From Eubacterium sp. (GTDB lineage Bacteria; Bacillota; Clostridia; Peptostreptococcales; Anaerovoracaceae): a DNA stretch of 64,000 bases. Positions 42,414-51,672 of this stretch are shown one piece after another (position 1 is the first letter of the stretch; every line of letters begins with the position of its first letter). Both the position numbers and the translations under genes were made by a program. The stretch spans positions 1 to 64,000 of the forward strand of contig JAFWHX010000009.1 of the NCBI GenBank assembly GCA_017533915.1, in the 5' to 3' direction. The notes beneath the pieces were generated by a model. It did no database searches. It had not been told where the DNA came from and saw only the letters and a list, made by a program, of their open reading frames with translations.

Positions 42414-44477
42414 ATGTCTGAGCAGGATATAAAAGAAAACAAGGACGGCGTTATCAGCGGGGCGGATCCTGTGGGTCCAGATCCCTCGGATAAGAAAGCA
42501 AGGATAAAATGGCTGATCGACCGCCTGAATCTGGCAGCCAAGGCGTATTATCAGGATGCCGAAGAGATCATGCCTAACATAGAGTACGACGCGCTTTATG
42601 ATGAGCTGCTTGATCTGGAGAAAGAGACCGGGATCATATTCGCAAACAGCCCGTCTCAGAATGTAGGGTATGAGATCCTTTCTGACCTTCCTAAGGAACG
42701 CCATCCGAGCAGGATGCTGTCTCTTGACAAGACCAAGGACAGAGGAGTCCTTAAGGCGTGGCTGGGCGATCAGGAAGGAATAATGTCATGGAAGATGGAC
42801 GGACTTACGATCGTACTGACATACGATGACGGAAAGCTTGTCAAGGCGCTCACCCGCGGAAACGGCGACGTCGGCGAAGTGATTACGAATAACGCAAAAG
42901 TATTCGAAAACGTACCTGTCTCTATCCAGTTCAAAGGACATCTCGTAGTAAGAGGCGAAGCTATAATAAAATACAGTGACTTTGAGAAGATAAATGAGAG
43001 CATCGGCGATGCTGACGCGAAGTACAAGAACGCAAGGAACCTGTGCAGCGGATCTGTCAGGCAGCTTGACCCGAGGATAACGAAAGAGCGCCACGTCTAC
43101 ATGGTGGCATTCACACTTGTGGAAGCAAGCGAGCCGGATCTTACAGGCGCGATGCATCCGATAGATTTCGTATATCATCACAGGGAGTTCGAGTGGCTTG
43201 CCGATCAGGGCTTTGATGTGGTCGGATATAAATTCGTCAACAAAGAGAATATACTCGATACTATCGAATGGTTCTCGCAGGAGATCGTGACTAACGATTT
43301 CCCGTCGGACGGCCTGGTGCTGAGCTATGATGACATAGCATACGGAAAGTCTCTGGGGACGACAGCAAAGTACCCCCGCGACTCACTTGCCTTCAAGTGG
43401 GCGGATCAGAAGGAGACCACGATACTACGCGAGATCGAGTGGAGCGCGTCCAGAACAGGTCTGATCAATCCTGTAGCGATATTCGACCCAGTAGAGCTGG
43501 AGGGGACGACTGTGTCCAGAGCGTCAGTTCATAACGTGAGCGTTATGCGCGACCTCAAGCTCGGCATCGGAGACAGGATAAACGTATACAAAGCAAACAT
43601 GATAATACCGCAGATCTCAGAGGATCTGGACGAGAGTGATGATGTTGAGCTTCCGATAAGATGCCCGGTCTGCGGATGCGGGACAGTACTTAAGGATGAC
43701 AACGGAGTGCAGACGCTTCTCTGCCCGAACAGGGAATGCCCGGCCAAGCAGCTGAAGAGCTTCACTTTGTTCGTGTCACGTGACGCGCTCAATATAGAAG
43801 GGCTTTCCGAGTCGACCCTCGAGAAGCTTATAGGAGTCGGTACTGTGCGCGAGTTCGCGGATCTGTTCAAGCTGGATCAGCATAGAGAGAAGATCACCGA
43901 GATGGAAGGCTTCGGCGACAAGTCGTTCGAGAATCTCGTGGCGTCCGCACAGAAAGCAAGACATACCACGCCCGACAGGCTGCTTTACGCGCTCGGGATC
44001 CCGGGTATAGGTGCCGCGAATGCCAGGATAATCGCAAGAGCCTGCAATAATGACTGGGAGAAGATGGCCTCACTTGACAAGGACGGTCTTACTTCGATCG
44101 ACGGCATAGGCGACGTCATGGCTGACTCGTACGTGAGATTTTTCTCCGACCCGGCGAAGCAGGAGATCATAGCTGACATACTGTCCGTGATCGATCTTGA
44201 CCAGACGGCGGAGGAGCGGGAAGATTTTCTTGCCGGAAAGACGTTCGTGATCACAGGGTCGCTGGAGAACTATGAGAACCGTGAGCAGCTCAAGGCTGAG
44301 ATAGAGCACGCAGGCGGCAAGGCGGCGGGCTCAGTCAGCACCAGGACCTCATATCTCATAAATAACGACCTGACATCTACATCAGGGAAGAATAAAAAAG
44401 CTCACGAGCTCGGTATCCCGATCATTTCGGAAGCGACCATAGTAAAATGGCTTGCGGATAAAAAAATCAGTGAATAG
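42414..44477 (+). CDS. ligA: NAD-dependent DNA ligase
   Basis: This 687-residue protein has the LigA layout: an N-terminal NAD-binding Ia region (with YYQDAEEIMPNIEYDALYD), the adenylation motif with the active Lys in WKMDG (about residue 126), and an OB fold. A Cys4 zinc site (CPVCGCG...CPNRECP, about 417-437), helix-hairpin-helix repeats (about 450-590) and a BRCT domain (about 598-687) follow. It joins nicks in replication and repair. The first 25 residues are an unusual acidic extension. The ribosome site is GAGGTGGAGAG just before the ATG. Following pcrA, it is probably cotranscribed. Confidence 0.96.
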   Translation: MSEQDIKENKDGVISGADPVGPDPSDKKARIKWLIDRLNLAAKAYYQDAEEIMPNIEYDALYDELLDLEKETGIIFANSPSQNVGYEILSDLPKERHPSRMLSLDKTKDRGVLKAWLGDQEGIMSWKMDGLTIVLTYDDGKLVKALTRGNGDVGEVITNNAKVFENVPVSIQFKGHLVVRGEAIIKYSDFEKINESIGDADAKYKNARNLCSGSVRQLDPRITKERHVYMVAFTLVEASEPDLTGAMHPIDFVYHHREFEWLADQGFDVVGYKFVNKENILDTIEWFSQEIVTNDFPSDGLVLSYDDIAYGKSLGTTAKYPRDSLAFKWADQKETTILREIEWSASRTGLINPVAIFDPVELEGTTVSRASVHNVSVMRDLKLGIGDRINVYKANMIIPQISEDLDESDDVELPIRCPVCGCGTVLKDDNGVQTLLCPNRECPAKQLKSFTLFVSRDALNIEGLSESTLEKLIGVGTVREFADLFKLDQHREKITEMEGFGDKSFENLVASAQKARHTTPDRLLYALGIPGIGAANARIIARACNNDWEKMASLDKDGLTSIDGIGDVMADSYVRFFSDPAKQEIIADILSVIDLDQTAEEREDFLAGKTFVITGSLENYENREQLKAEIEHAGGKAAGSVSTRTSYLINNDLTSTSGKNKKAHELGIPIISEATIVKWLADKKISE

Positions 44478-44554
44478 CAAGACAGGCAGATATTAGTCTG
44501 GTTTTAATAATGATCTGATAGAATAACTGTAACATACGATTTGAAGGACATCTG

Positions 44555-45763
44555 ATGGACCGTAAAGTATATGACATCTGTATAATAGGCGGCGGCGCCG
44601 CCGGGCTTGCCTGTGCGGCAGAAGCTGAAAAGCTCGTGCCCGGCATCTCGGTCTTTATAGTTGAGAAGAACGATATACTCGGACGGAAGATATTGTCGAC
44701 CGGGAACGGCAGATGCAACCTTTCCAATAAAGCCTGTCCCGGCCATGAGGGCGTGCTCAGGTTTTTTGACAGTATAGGGGTGATCACGAGGACTGATGAA
44801 GCCGGCCGTATATATCCGTATTCTGAGGATGCGAGAGATGTCGCAGATGCTCTTACTGATGCTGTGGTAAGCGGCGGAGCAGACGTCCTTACAGGCGCAG
44901 TATGCACAGCGTGCTCGTTCGATGAAAGCGAGCAGCTCTACGAGACCCAGATAACAGCGGAGCAGGATGGATCTGAGAAAAAGATCTCGATATTATCAAA
45001 GAGAGTACTGCTTGCCGCCGGAGGGAAGGCAGCCCCAAAGCTCGGAACTACAGGTGATGGATACAGGATAGCCCGCAGATTCTATCATACTGTGACAAGG
45101 CTCGCGCCGGCGCTTACAGCTGTCGAGACGCATGAGGATCTGTCATCGCTTTCAGGAGTCAGGGCGAAAGTGAAGATATCACTCATATCACATGGCGGAT
45201 CCCTGTTCGAAGAGAACGGAGAGATACAGTTCACGGACTACGGCATTTCAGGGATATGTGTCTTCAACATGTCACGATTCCTGGACATACCCGAAGGAAG
45301 GACTCTGATCAACGGCTTTGATGACTATGCTGTAGAGATAGACTTCCTGCCGGACACCAGAGATGCAGGGATGCTCGTAAGGACAAGAATGAAGAGCTGC
45401 GGTGAGGATCAGGTGGACATCTCAGTGCTGAGATCCATAGTAAAGCGTCCGGTGGCTGAGATGATACTTGAGAAGACCGGGGGAGAGCCGGAGATGACAG
45501 CATGGCTCCTCAAGCATTTCATGGTGCACCCGTCCGGCATAAGAGGCTGGGATCACGCGGAGATAACAAGAGGCGGGATACCGCTTACTGAGATAAAAAT
45601 GGACAGGATGGAATCAAAATATTATCCGGGGCTTTTCTTTGCCGGCGAGATAATCGATTTTGACGGGCCTTGCGGAGGATTCAACCTCGAGAACGCATGG
45701 GAAACAGGCCTTAGAGCCGCATACGCTATAGCGGGGGATTCAGAAAAGACAAAGACTGAATAA
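44555..45763 (+). CDS. NAD(P)/FAD-dependent oxidoreductase, HI0933/YhiN family
   Basis: This 402-residue flavoprotein has the dinucleotide-binding IIGGGAAGLACAAE (about residue 10-23), followed by GRKILSTGNGRCN (about 48), the hallmark of the HI0933 family. It continues with LLAAGGKAAPKLGTTGDGY and a C-terminal FAGEIIDFDGPCGGFNLENAWETG. Substrate and physiological role of the family are unknown. It starts with a modest GGA site and lies 77 bp after ligA and 50 bp before the SseB-macro gene. Confidence 0.92.
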   Translation: MDRKVYDICIIGGGAAGLACAAEAEKLVPGISVFIVEKNDILGRKILSTGNGRCNLSNKACPGHEGVLRFFDSIGVITRTDEAGRIYPYSEDARDVADALTDAVVSGGADVLTGAVCTACSFDESEQLYETQITAEQDGSEKKISILSKRVLLAAGGKAAPKLGTTGDGYRIARRFYHTVTRLAPALTAVETHEDLSSLSGVRAKVKISLISHGGSLFEENGEIQFTDYGISGICVFNMSRFLDIPEGRTLINGFDDYAVEIDFLPDTRDAGMLVRTRMKSCGEDQVDISVLRSIVKRPVAEMILEKTGGEPEMTAWLLKHFMVHPSGIRGWDHAEITRGGIPLTEIKMDRMESKYYPGLFFAGEIIDFDGPCGGFNLENAWETGLRAAYAIAGDSEKTKTE

Positions 45764-45813
45764 AGGCGGCATATCAGGATCATCAGATATATGAAAAACA
45801 TGGAGGAACAGAA

Positions 45814-46836
45814 ATGAAGAAACAGCTGCTTAGCTCACTGGAAATAAAAAGCAATTCCAATCTCAGGAGACTTATAAAAGAATTCATGGACAGCAATGAA
45901 GAAGTCCCGGAGAAAGTGCTTGATCATCTGAAATCGATGAAAGGAAGGATCAGGATCCTTGCTCCGGTAGATATCTCAGAAGAGGATCTCAGGAAATTCA
46001 ACAGCGAGGACGAAGAGGAGTATACATTCGACGTAGATATCAAGCTTATCGAGGACGAGGATCACAATACATGGATACCTCTTTTCACCAGTGAGCAGGA
46101 TGCCATGGCAGCTGATGAAGACGATGAGAATGATGATGACAACTACAAGACTCTGCTGCCGTTCTATGTTGAGGATGTAATGGAGCAGATCGAGGATTCA
46201 GATGAGATCGACGGAGCCGTGATAGATCCGTGGACGAACGGTTTCCCTCTGCCGAAAGAGCTTGTCGATGAAGTGTTCGGCGACGGGGATGAAGATGAAG
46301 AGGGTACTGTCTCGATCAATCTGGTGCATGATGAGATACAGAACATGGACACTGACTGTATAGTGAATTCCGCAAACAATACGCTCGCGCCCGGCGCAGG
46401 CGGAGTGGATAAGGACATACACGACGCTGCCGGCGAGGGTCTGGCCGCTGAATGCAGGACTCTTCACGGATGCAGGACAGGCGAGGCGAAGATAACCGAC
46501 GCATATGACCTGAAATGCGATTATGTCATCCATACAGTCGGTCCGATATATTCAAACAAGACTGATGATGACGCGGATCTTGCCGACTGCTACGAGAGCT
46601 GTCTCTACATGGCGCGCGAGCACGGCCTGCACTCGATTGCTTTCCCTTGCATCTCGACGGGTTACTTCAATTATCCTAAAGAAGAGGCATGTGATATCGC
46701 GGTCCAGACAGTGCTCGAGTGGCTTGGGGATAATGACGACTATGAGATGAACGTCACATTCTGCTGCAAAGATGATGAGAACTATGATATCTACCAGGAT
46801 TATCTGGATAACGAGCTTGGAGACGACGAGGACTGA
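45814..46836 (+). CDS. SseB-like domain fused to a macro domain
   Basis: This 340-residue acidic protein has two parts. Residues about 25-165 match the SseB N-terminal type domain (RILAPVDIS..., WIPLFTSEQDA, then IDGAVIDPWTNGFPLPKELV). Residues about 168-335 are a macro domain with CIVNSANNTLAPGAGGVDKDIHDAAG (about 185-210), GCRTGEAKIT and the ACISTGYFNYP-type loop (here PCISTGYFNYP). Macro domains bind or hydrolyse ADP-ribose adducts, and the Asn and Asp expected for deacylase activity are visible. Stretches of aspartate/glutamate link the parts. A GGAGG site precedes the ATG. The role is unknown; removal of ADP-ribose or O-acetyl-ADP-ribose is the plain reading. Confidence 0.88.
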   Translation: MKKQLLSSLEIKSNSNLRRLIKEFMDSNEEVPEKVLDHLKSMKGRIRILAPVDISEEDLRKFNSEDEEEYTFDVDIKLIEDEDHNTWIPLFTSEQDAMAADEDDENDDDNYKTLLPFYVEDVMEQIEDSDEIDGAVIDPWTNGFPLPKELVDEVFGDGDEDEEGTVSINLVHDEIQNMDTDCIVNSANNTLAPGAGGVDKDIHDAAGEGLAAECRTLHGCRTGEAKITDAYDLKCDYVIHTVGPIYSNKTDDDADLADCYESCLYMAREHGLHSIAFPCISTGYFNYPKEEACDIAVQTVLEWLGDNDDYEMNVTFCCKDDENYDIYQDYLDNELGDDED

Positions 46837-46861
46837 TCAAAATACAGCTGACAGAATAAAA

Positions 46862-46897
46862 AACGCTGAGGAGTGAACATCTCATTTCCTCAGCGTT
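46862..46897. terminator. Bidirectional terminator overlapping the XRE gene's stop
   Basis: AACGCTGAGGA (46862-46872) pairs with TCCTCAGCGTT (46887-46897), with T tracts on both strands. The minus-strand XRE gene ends inside the right arm. Confidence 0.88.
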
Positions 46898-47144
46898 TTC
46901 TGATTTCTTTATTGTTTTCTTCTTCCATTTCCACCTCGATCGCGGCCATCAGCACAGAAGGACCTACGTTGAGCGCCTGGGCTATCTTGAAAAACGTATC
47001 AAGAGATGGCCTTCGCGCTCCACGCTCGATCGAGCTGAGATGCGATCTTCCGATATCAGCAAGCCCGCTCAGAACTTCCTGCGAAAGACCGCTTTTCTCA
47101 CGGTATCTCTGAATGACTCTACCAACGACCCTGGCGTCCAGCAT
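46890..47144 (-). CDS. Small XRE-family transcriptional regulator
   Basis: This 84-residue protein is one helix-turn-helix of the XRE/Cro type: VIQRYREKSGLSQEVLSGLA, GRSHLSSIERG (recognition helix) and PSLDTFFKIAQALNV, plus an acidic tail. It is divergent from the alkyl-sulfatase-like gene 185 bp away, whose upstream region holds a 6+1+6 palindrome. Regulation of that gene, of itself, or of both is plausible. The long leader before the ATG on the minus strand (47145-47220) shows no structure. Confidence 0.9.
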   Translation of the reverse strand: MLDARVVGRVIQRYREKSGLSQEVLSGLADIGRSHLSSIERGARRPSLDTFFKIAQALNVGPSVLMAAIEVEMEEENNKEIRKR

Positions 47145-47250
47145 ACTCTACCCCTATAATATCATCCGCGTGATCATAAATAAGCCGGTTTTGTTTATGA
47201 CAAAAGTGTAAGAGAAAAAAGAGAGCCTTTTGAACACAAATGTAGTCAAG

Positions 47251-47275
47251 TATCAAATAATATATCAAATTGATA
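47251..47275. promoter_or_regulatory. Candidate operator between the XRE and alkyl-sulfatase genes
   Basis: TATCAA-A-TTGATA at 47263-47275 is a perfect palindrome, and TATCAAAT occurs again at 47251-47258. TTGATA of the palindrome could also serve as a -35 box, 17 bases before TATTGT (47293-47298). It is a natural site for the divergent XRE regulator. Confidence 0.45.
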
Positions 47276-47328
47276 ACTGTCAGATAATATGCTATTGTTG
47301 AGTCAGGTGAGCTATAAGGAGGTTCAAT

Positions 47329-49281
47329 ATGAGTATATATGAAGGAAAACCTGCTACAGACCTTACGAAATGGGCTAACAAAGCATGGCTGAAGTCTCTT
47401 GATTTCAATGATGAGACTGAAAAAGAGTGCGCTGAGAGAGGCATTATCGAAGCCCCGGAAAGCGTAGTGATAAGGGACAAAGAAGGTAATGCTGTCTGGA
47501 ACGTCGATGAATATGATTTCCTTAGATCTATTGAAAAAGCAGACGACATACCGGATTCCATAAATCCGAGCCTGTACAGGAACACGCTTTACAATACATA
47601 CGCAGGTCTTTTCAAGGTCTGCGACGGGATCTACCAGGTCCGCGGATATGACATGGCGAACGCCACTTTCATCCGGACAGAACACGGCTGGATCGTATTC
47701 GACGTCCTGATGTGCAGCGAGGATATGGAAGAAGCGAAGGCTCTCATGGAGAAGCATTTCGGCAAGCTCAACGTAGTCGCCGTCATGTACAGCCATTCGC
47801 ATATCGACCACTACGGCGGTATCTTCGGGCTGATCCAGAAGGACGAAGCAGCGGACGCATCAAAGCCTCTTCAGGATCAGCTTGCCTCCGGCAAGGTCGT
47901 GATCTTTGCGCCGGACGGATTCCTGGAGCATGCTGTAAGTGAGAACATATACGCCGGAGTCGCGATGGGCCGCCGCGCGATGTTCCAGTATGGGACTCTC
48001 CTTAAGGCAGGAGAAAGGGGAAAGCTTTCGATCGGAATAGGGCTTGGACAGTCTCTCGGACATGCAGGTCTGCTTCCTCCGACTTACGTGGTAAAGACAG
48101 ATGAGACTTTGATCGTCGACGGAGTTGAAGTAAGGTTCCAGCTTACGCCGGGCACAGAAGCGCCTGCTGAGATGAATGCCTTCTTCCCGGGCTACAACGC
48201 ACTGTGGCTTGCTGAGAACTGTACCGGGACCATGCATAATCTGTACACGCTCAGAGGTGCCGAGGTCAGGAATGCATCTGACTGGGCGAGATACATACTT
48301 GAGGCTGAGCAGAAGTTCGGCGATGAGACAGATGTGGTCTTCCAGTCGCACAACTGGCCGCACTGGGGGCGTGAAGCCGTAAAGGAATACATGGAGAACA
48401 CGGCGGCGGTATATCAGTATATAAACGACCAGACACTTCACTACATCAATCTGGGATATACGCCGGCGGAGATCTCTAACACGCTCAGGCTCCCGGATAA
48501 GCTCAACAAGGTGTGGTACATGAGGCAGTATTACGGTACGCTTTCTCATAACGTCAAAGCCGTATATCAGAGATACATGGGCTGGTATGACGCGAACCCG
48601 GTAAACCTTGCGCCGATGAGCCCTGCAGATTCGGCAAAGAAATGGGCAGAGTACCTTGGCGATACAGATGAGGTGATCCGGAAGGCAAAAGAAGATTTTG
48701 ATAAAGGGGAGTATCAGTGGGTCGCCCAGGTCACGAAGGAGCTCGTGTTTGCTGACCCGTCGAACAAAGCCGCGAGAGAACTCTGCGCTGACGCGCTGGA
48801 GCAGCTGGGATACCAGGCAGAGAGCGGCACATGGAGAAACGCGTATCTCACAGGAGCGCTTGAGCTCAGGCTTGGCAACCAGGTCGGAAAGATGATGGCG
48901 GCGAAGAGCGGAATGGACTCCAAGCAGTCAATGACAACGGAGATGTTCCTGACATATGTCGACATCTCGACAGACGCGATCGCAGCGCAGGATGACAATC
49001 TGACATGCAACCTCAACATCACAGATACAGGAGAGAAGTTCTTTCTGAAGAGGAAGTCAGGAGTCCTGCTTGTGTATAAGAAGGCTGAGAATGATCCGGC
49101 CTGTGATGCAGAAAAAGCAGACGCAGTCATCACATGTCCTAAGATGGCGCTCATGGGGATCCTTGCGGGAAGCGGGGATGCGAAGAAGGCTGTACAGATA
49201 GAAGGGGACGCGACAGTGCTGCCAAGGCTCTTTAAATATATGACCACATTTAAGATGGACTTCAACGTGATCGAGCCGTAA
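47329..49281 (+). CDS. Alkyl sulfatase-like metallo-beta-lactamase-fold hydrolase
   Basis: This 650-residue protein matches the SdsA1/BDS1 alkyl/aryl-sulfatase family. The zinc-binding motif is SHSHIDHYGG (about residues 154-163), with ENCTGTMHN (about 301) and QSHNWPHWG supplying further ligands. An alpha-helical dimer domain (about 390-520) and a C-terminal SCP2-like domain (about 530-650) follow. These enzymes cleave sulfate from alkyl sulfates such as dodecyl sulfate. No signal peptide is present, whereas several known members are exported. AAGGAGG sits 7-8 bases before the ATG. It is divergent from a small XRE regulator and forms its own transcript. Confidence 0.9.
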   Translation: MSIYEGKPATDLTKWANKAWLKSLDFNDETEKECAERGIIEAPESVVIRDKEGNAVWNVDEYDFLRSIEKADDIPDSINPSLYRNTLYNTYAGLFKVCDGIYQVRGYDMANATFIRTEHGWIVFDVLMCSEDMEEAKALMEKHFGKLNVVAVMYSHSHIDHYGGIFGLIQKDEAADASKPLQDQLASGKVVIFAPDGFLEHAVSENIYAGVAMGRRAMFQYGTLLKAGERGKLSIGIGLGQSLGHAGLLPPTYVVKTDETLIVDGVEVRFQLTPGTEAPAEMNAFFPGYNALWLAENCTGTMHNLYTLRGAEVRNASDWARYILEAEQKFGDETDVVFQSHNWPHWGREAVKEYMENTAAVYQYINDQTLHYINLGYTPAEISNTLRLPDKLNKVWYMRQYYGTLSHNVKAVYQRYMGWYDANPVNLAPMSPADSAKKWAEYLGDTDEVIRKAKEDFDKGEYQWVAQVTKELVFADPSNKAARELCADALEQLGYQAESGTWRNAYLTGALELRLGNQVGKMMAAKSGMDSKQSMTTEMFLTYVDISTDAIAAQDDNLTCNLNITDTGEKFFLKRKSGVLLVYKKAENDPACDAEKADAVITCPKMALMGILAGSGDAKKAVQIEGDATVLPRLFKYMTTFKMDFNVIEP

Positions 49282-49328
49282 ACAATGCCCGTTGATAAAT
49301 GAAAGATAAATGAAAAACTGGCCGGTGA

Positions 49329-49334
49329 TATAAT
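49329..49334 (+). promoter_or_regulatory. Possible -10 box before the 49410 gene
   Basis: TATAAT about 75 bases upstream of the gene, without a clear -35. Confidence 0.3.
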
Positions 49335-49409
49335 TGTTTTATGACTGCAAGTATGATAATATTTCTCTAGAAATACAGTAAAATCAGCTATTCTACAGGA
49401 GGCTACAGT

Positions 49410-50192
49410 ATGAATATGATCAGGAGAAGAGCGATAAGTGTACTCATGATATGTCTGATGATGACCGGAGTGTTTGCCATTTTCGGAAGCGAGCAGGCTC
49501 ATGCGGCTAAAAAGTATGCGCTGCCGGAGAAGGTCGTCACATATTATTACTATGAAGGTAAATGGGACAAGTCGGACACCACCAGATATACGTATGATAA
49601 AAAGGCAAATATCCTTAAAAAGAAGACTTCTTATGGTACAGAAAAATACAAGAATACGTATAAGAAAGGAAAGCTGGCTAAGGTGAAACTTTACGACAGC
49701 GTAAGGACATATAATTCCAAAGGCCGCTGCAGAAAAGAAACATCAGGCAAGATGGTCACGAAATTCAGCACGAACGGTAAGGGCTATATAACAAAGGCAA
49801 CAGGCGCACATAAGTATACAAGCACTGTAAAGTACCACAGCAATGGAATGCCGTCTAAGATCACAGTTAAATACAGTAAAAACCATATTAGCAAGGCTGT
49901 TGTAGATTTCAATGAAGATGGCACGATCAGCTATATAAAAGAACAGTATGGCAAGCAATACAATGAGTATCAGTATGCTTATGAAGAAACGGAAAATGGC
50001 CTTACTGTCATTGGACAAAGCAGAGAAAATGGGAAAGGTGAATACGAGGATTCATTTAAATACGTCTATTCATTTGGCAGCAAGAAGACTTCAGATAAGA
50101 GAAAGTACGTGTCTATGATGGGGGCAAGTATTAATTACGCTCTGATGTCAGGTGTTATGCCGGAGCATTTCTTCGTTTTGGGCAATGGCTGA
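49410..50192 (+). CDS. Secreted YD-repeat-like protein of unknown function
   Basis: This 260-residue protein has a signal peptide (cleavage near AHAAK) and a beta-rich body of short repeats such as YTYDKKANILKK, YNSKGRCRKET and VDFNEDGTISYI, similar to RHS/YD repeats. The first half is lysine-rich. I do not recognise a specific family or active site. It starts with AGGAGG 7-8 bases before the ATG and lies between the sulfatase-like gene and the L,D-transpeptidase gene, with no shared operon evidence. Confidence 0.7.
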   Translation: MNMIRRRAISVLMICLMMTGVFAIFGSEQAHAAKKYALPEKVVTYYYYEGKWDKSDTTRYTYDKKANILKKKTSYGTEKYKNTYKKGKLAKVKLYDSVRTYNSKGRCRKETSGKMVTKFSTNGKGYITKATGAHKYTSTVKYHSNGMPSKITVKYSKNHISKAVVDFNEDGTISYIKEQYGKQYNEYQYAYEETENGLTVIGQSRENGKGEYEDSFKYVYSFGSKKTSDKRKYVSMMGASINYALMSGVMPEHFFVLGNG

Positions 50193-50253
50193 TCACAAGT
50201 GATATGATGACTGAGCGGTATGATAGGGTTTGATTGATTTGATTGGTTGAGAT

Positions 50254-51588
50254 ATGGCTGTTAAGATTAGACGATCAGTAAAGATATTTTCAGTGGCTTT
50301 ATGCATGGTAATGCTTCTTGAGTGTGCGTCAGCAGGTCTTGTATGGGCTGATGCAGAGGGCGATGAAGAAAGCAGTACCGAGGTACAGTCTGAGATCCAG
50401 GTGCAGGGAGAAGCAGTATCTGATGAAGCAATAGAGGATAGTCCTGAAATGCCGCCGGATCCCGCCGCTCCATCAGACGAGCAGGACGATCCTGCTGAAG
50501 GATCTGAAGACCAGGAAAAACCTGAAGAACCTGCAGATCCGGACATTCTAAACGGCTGGGTGGATACTGAAGCCGGCAGGATGTATTACATCGACGGCAC
50601 TGCGCAGACCGACATGCAGGAGATCGACGGGAGCACTTACTTCTTTGATGAAAGCGGTATCATGCAGACCGGCATGGTCGATATAAATGGCAGTAAATAC
50701 TGCTTCGGTGATGACGGCGTAATGAAGACCGGTATGACAGAGTACGAAGGCGCATGGTACTATTTCAGTAGCAAAGGTGTGATGAAGACCGGCTGGAAGA
50801 CCATCAGCAAAAAGAAATATTACTTTGATCCGGAGACGGGTCAGCGTCAGCATGGCAAACAGACTATCAGCGGAGCGGTGTATTACTTCAAAGAAAACGG
50901 CGTGATGAAGACCGGCTGGCTCAAGGTGGACGGCAAAAAGTACTATCATAATCCTAAAAACGGCAAGCGGGTGTTCGGATCAAAGAAGATCGGCAAGTAT
51001 TACTATTACTTTGTTCCAAAGAGCGGCAGGATGAAGACGGGCTGGCTCAAGCTGAAGGGGAAGCGCTACTATTACAATAGCAAAGGGCATAAACGCTTCG
51101 GCCAGATCAAGGTAAACGGCAAGACATATTATCTTGATCTCAAGACTGGGGCAAGAGTCTCAAAGGGCAATTATTATCTTTACAAGCCTATATGGAAGAA
51201 GTCAAGCAGGACCAGATACCTGATATATGTAGACAAGAAGAACCGCTACGTCACGGTTTACAAAGGCAAAAGAAAGAACTGGACTGTAGTGAGAAGATGC
51301 CGCTGCTCTATCGGGAAGAAAAGCACGCCGACGCCTTCAGGGACGTACCATATGACAAGCAAAGTCCTGCATTTCGGAGAAGGTAAGGGCTACACCGTCT
51401 GGTACGCGTCCGGATTCATCGGGACTTTATATCTGATGCACTCGGTCGTCTGCTACAGAGGGACTAAGAGGGTCTCTGACGGTCGGCTGGGTAAAGCGAT
51501 ATCACACGGATGCGTCCGTATGTCGCTCGGGAACGCCAACTGGATCTATAAGCACATCCCGCGCGGAACGACAGTGTATATAAAATAA
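50254..51588 (+). CDS. Secreted L,D-transpeptidase (YkuD) with wall-binding repeats
   Basis: This 444-residue protein has a signal-like N-terminus (to about residue 32), an acidic linker (to about 100) and about nine choline-binding/cell-wall-binding type repeats (YYFDxxGxMxTGW). A YkuD catalytic domain (about 315-444) follows, with the signature HGCVRMSLGNA (Cys near residue 421). It should form 3-3 cross-links or attach proteins in peptidoglycan at the surface. The residue after the catalytic Cys and the preceding His are intact. There is no strong ribosome site; the ATG follows a GGTTGAGAT stretch. Confidence 0.93.
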   Translation: MAVKIRRSVKIFSVALCMVMLLECASAGLVWADAEGDEESSTEVQSEIQVQGEAVSDEAIEDSPEMPPDPAAPSDEQDDPAEGSEDQEKPEEPADPDILNGWVDTEAGRMYYIDGTAQTDMQEIDGSTYFFDESGIMQTGMVDINGSKYCFGDDGVMKTGMTEYEGAWYYFSSKGVMKTGWKTISKKKYYFDPETGQRQHGKQTISGAVYYFKENGVMKTGWLKVDGKKYYHNPKNGKRVFGSKKIGKYYYYFVPKSGRMKTGWLKLKGKRYYYNSKGHKRFGQIKVNGKTYYLDLKTGARVSKGNYYLYKPIWKKSSRTRYLIYVDKKNRYVTVYKGKRKNWTVVRRCRCSIGKKSTPTPSGTYHMTSKVLHFGEGKGYTVWYASGFIGTLYLMHSVVCYRGTKRVSDGRLGKAISHGCVRMSLGNANWIYKHIPRGTTVYIK

Positions 51589-51600
51589 CAACAGTATGTA

Positions 51601-51638
51601 AAAACCGGATCTGCTCTATACAGCGGATCCGGTTTTTT
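51601..51638. terminator. Bidirectional terminator
   Basis: AAAACCGGATC (51601-51611) pairs with GATCCGGTTTT (51626-51636), followed by further T residues. On the minus strand the arm starts with AAAA and ends in TTTT, serving gpmI as well. Confidence 0.9.
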
Positions 51639-51672
51639 TCATATCTTTTTTTGTATCAGAGATTACCATTCC

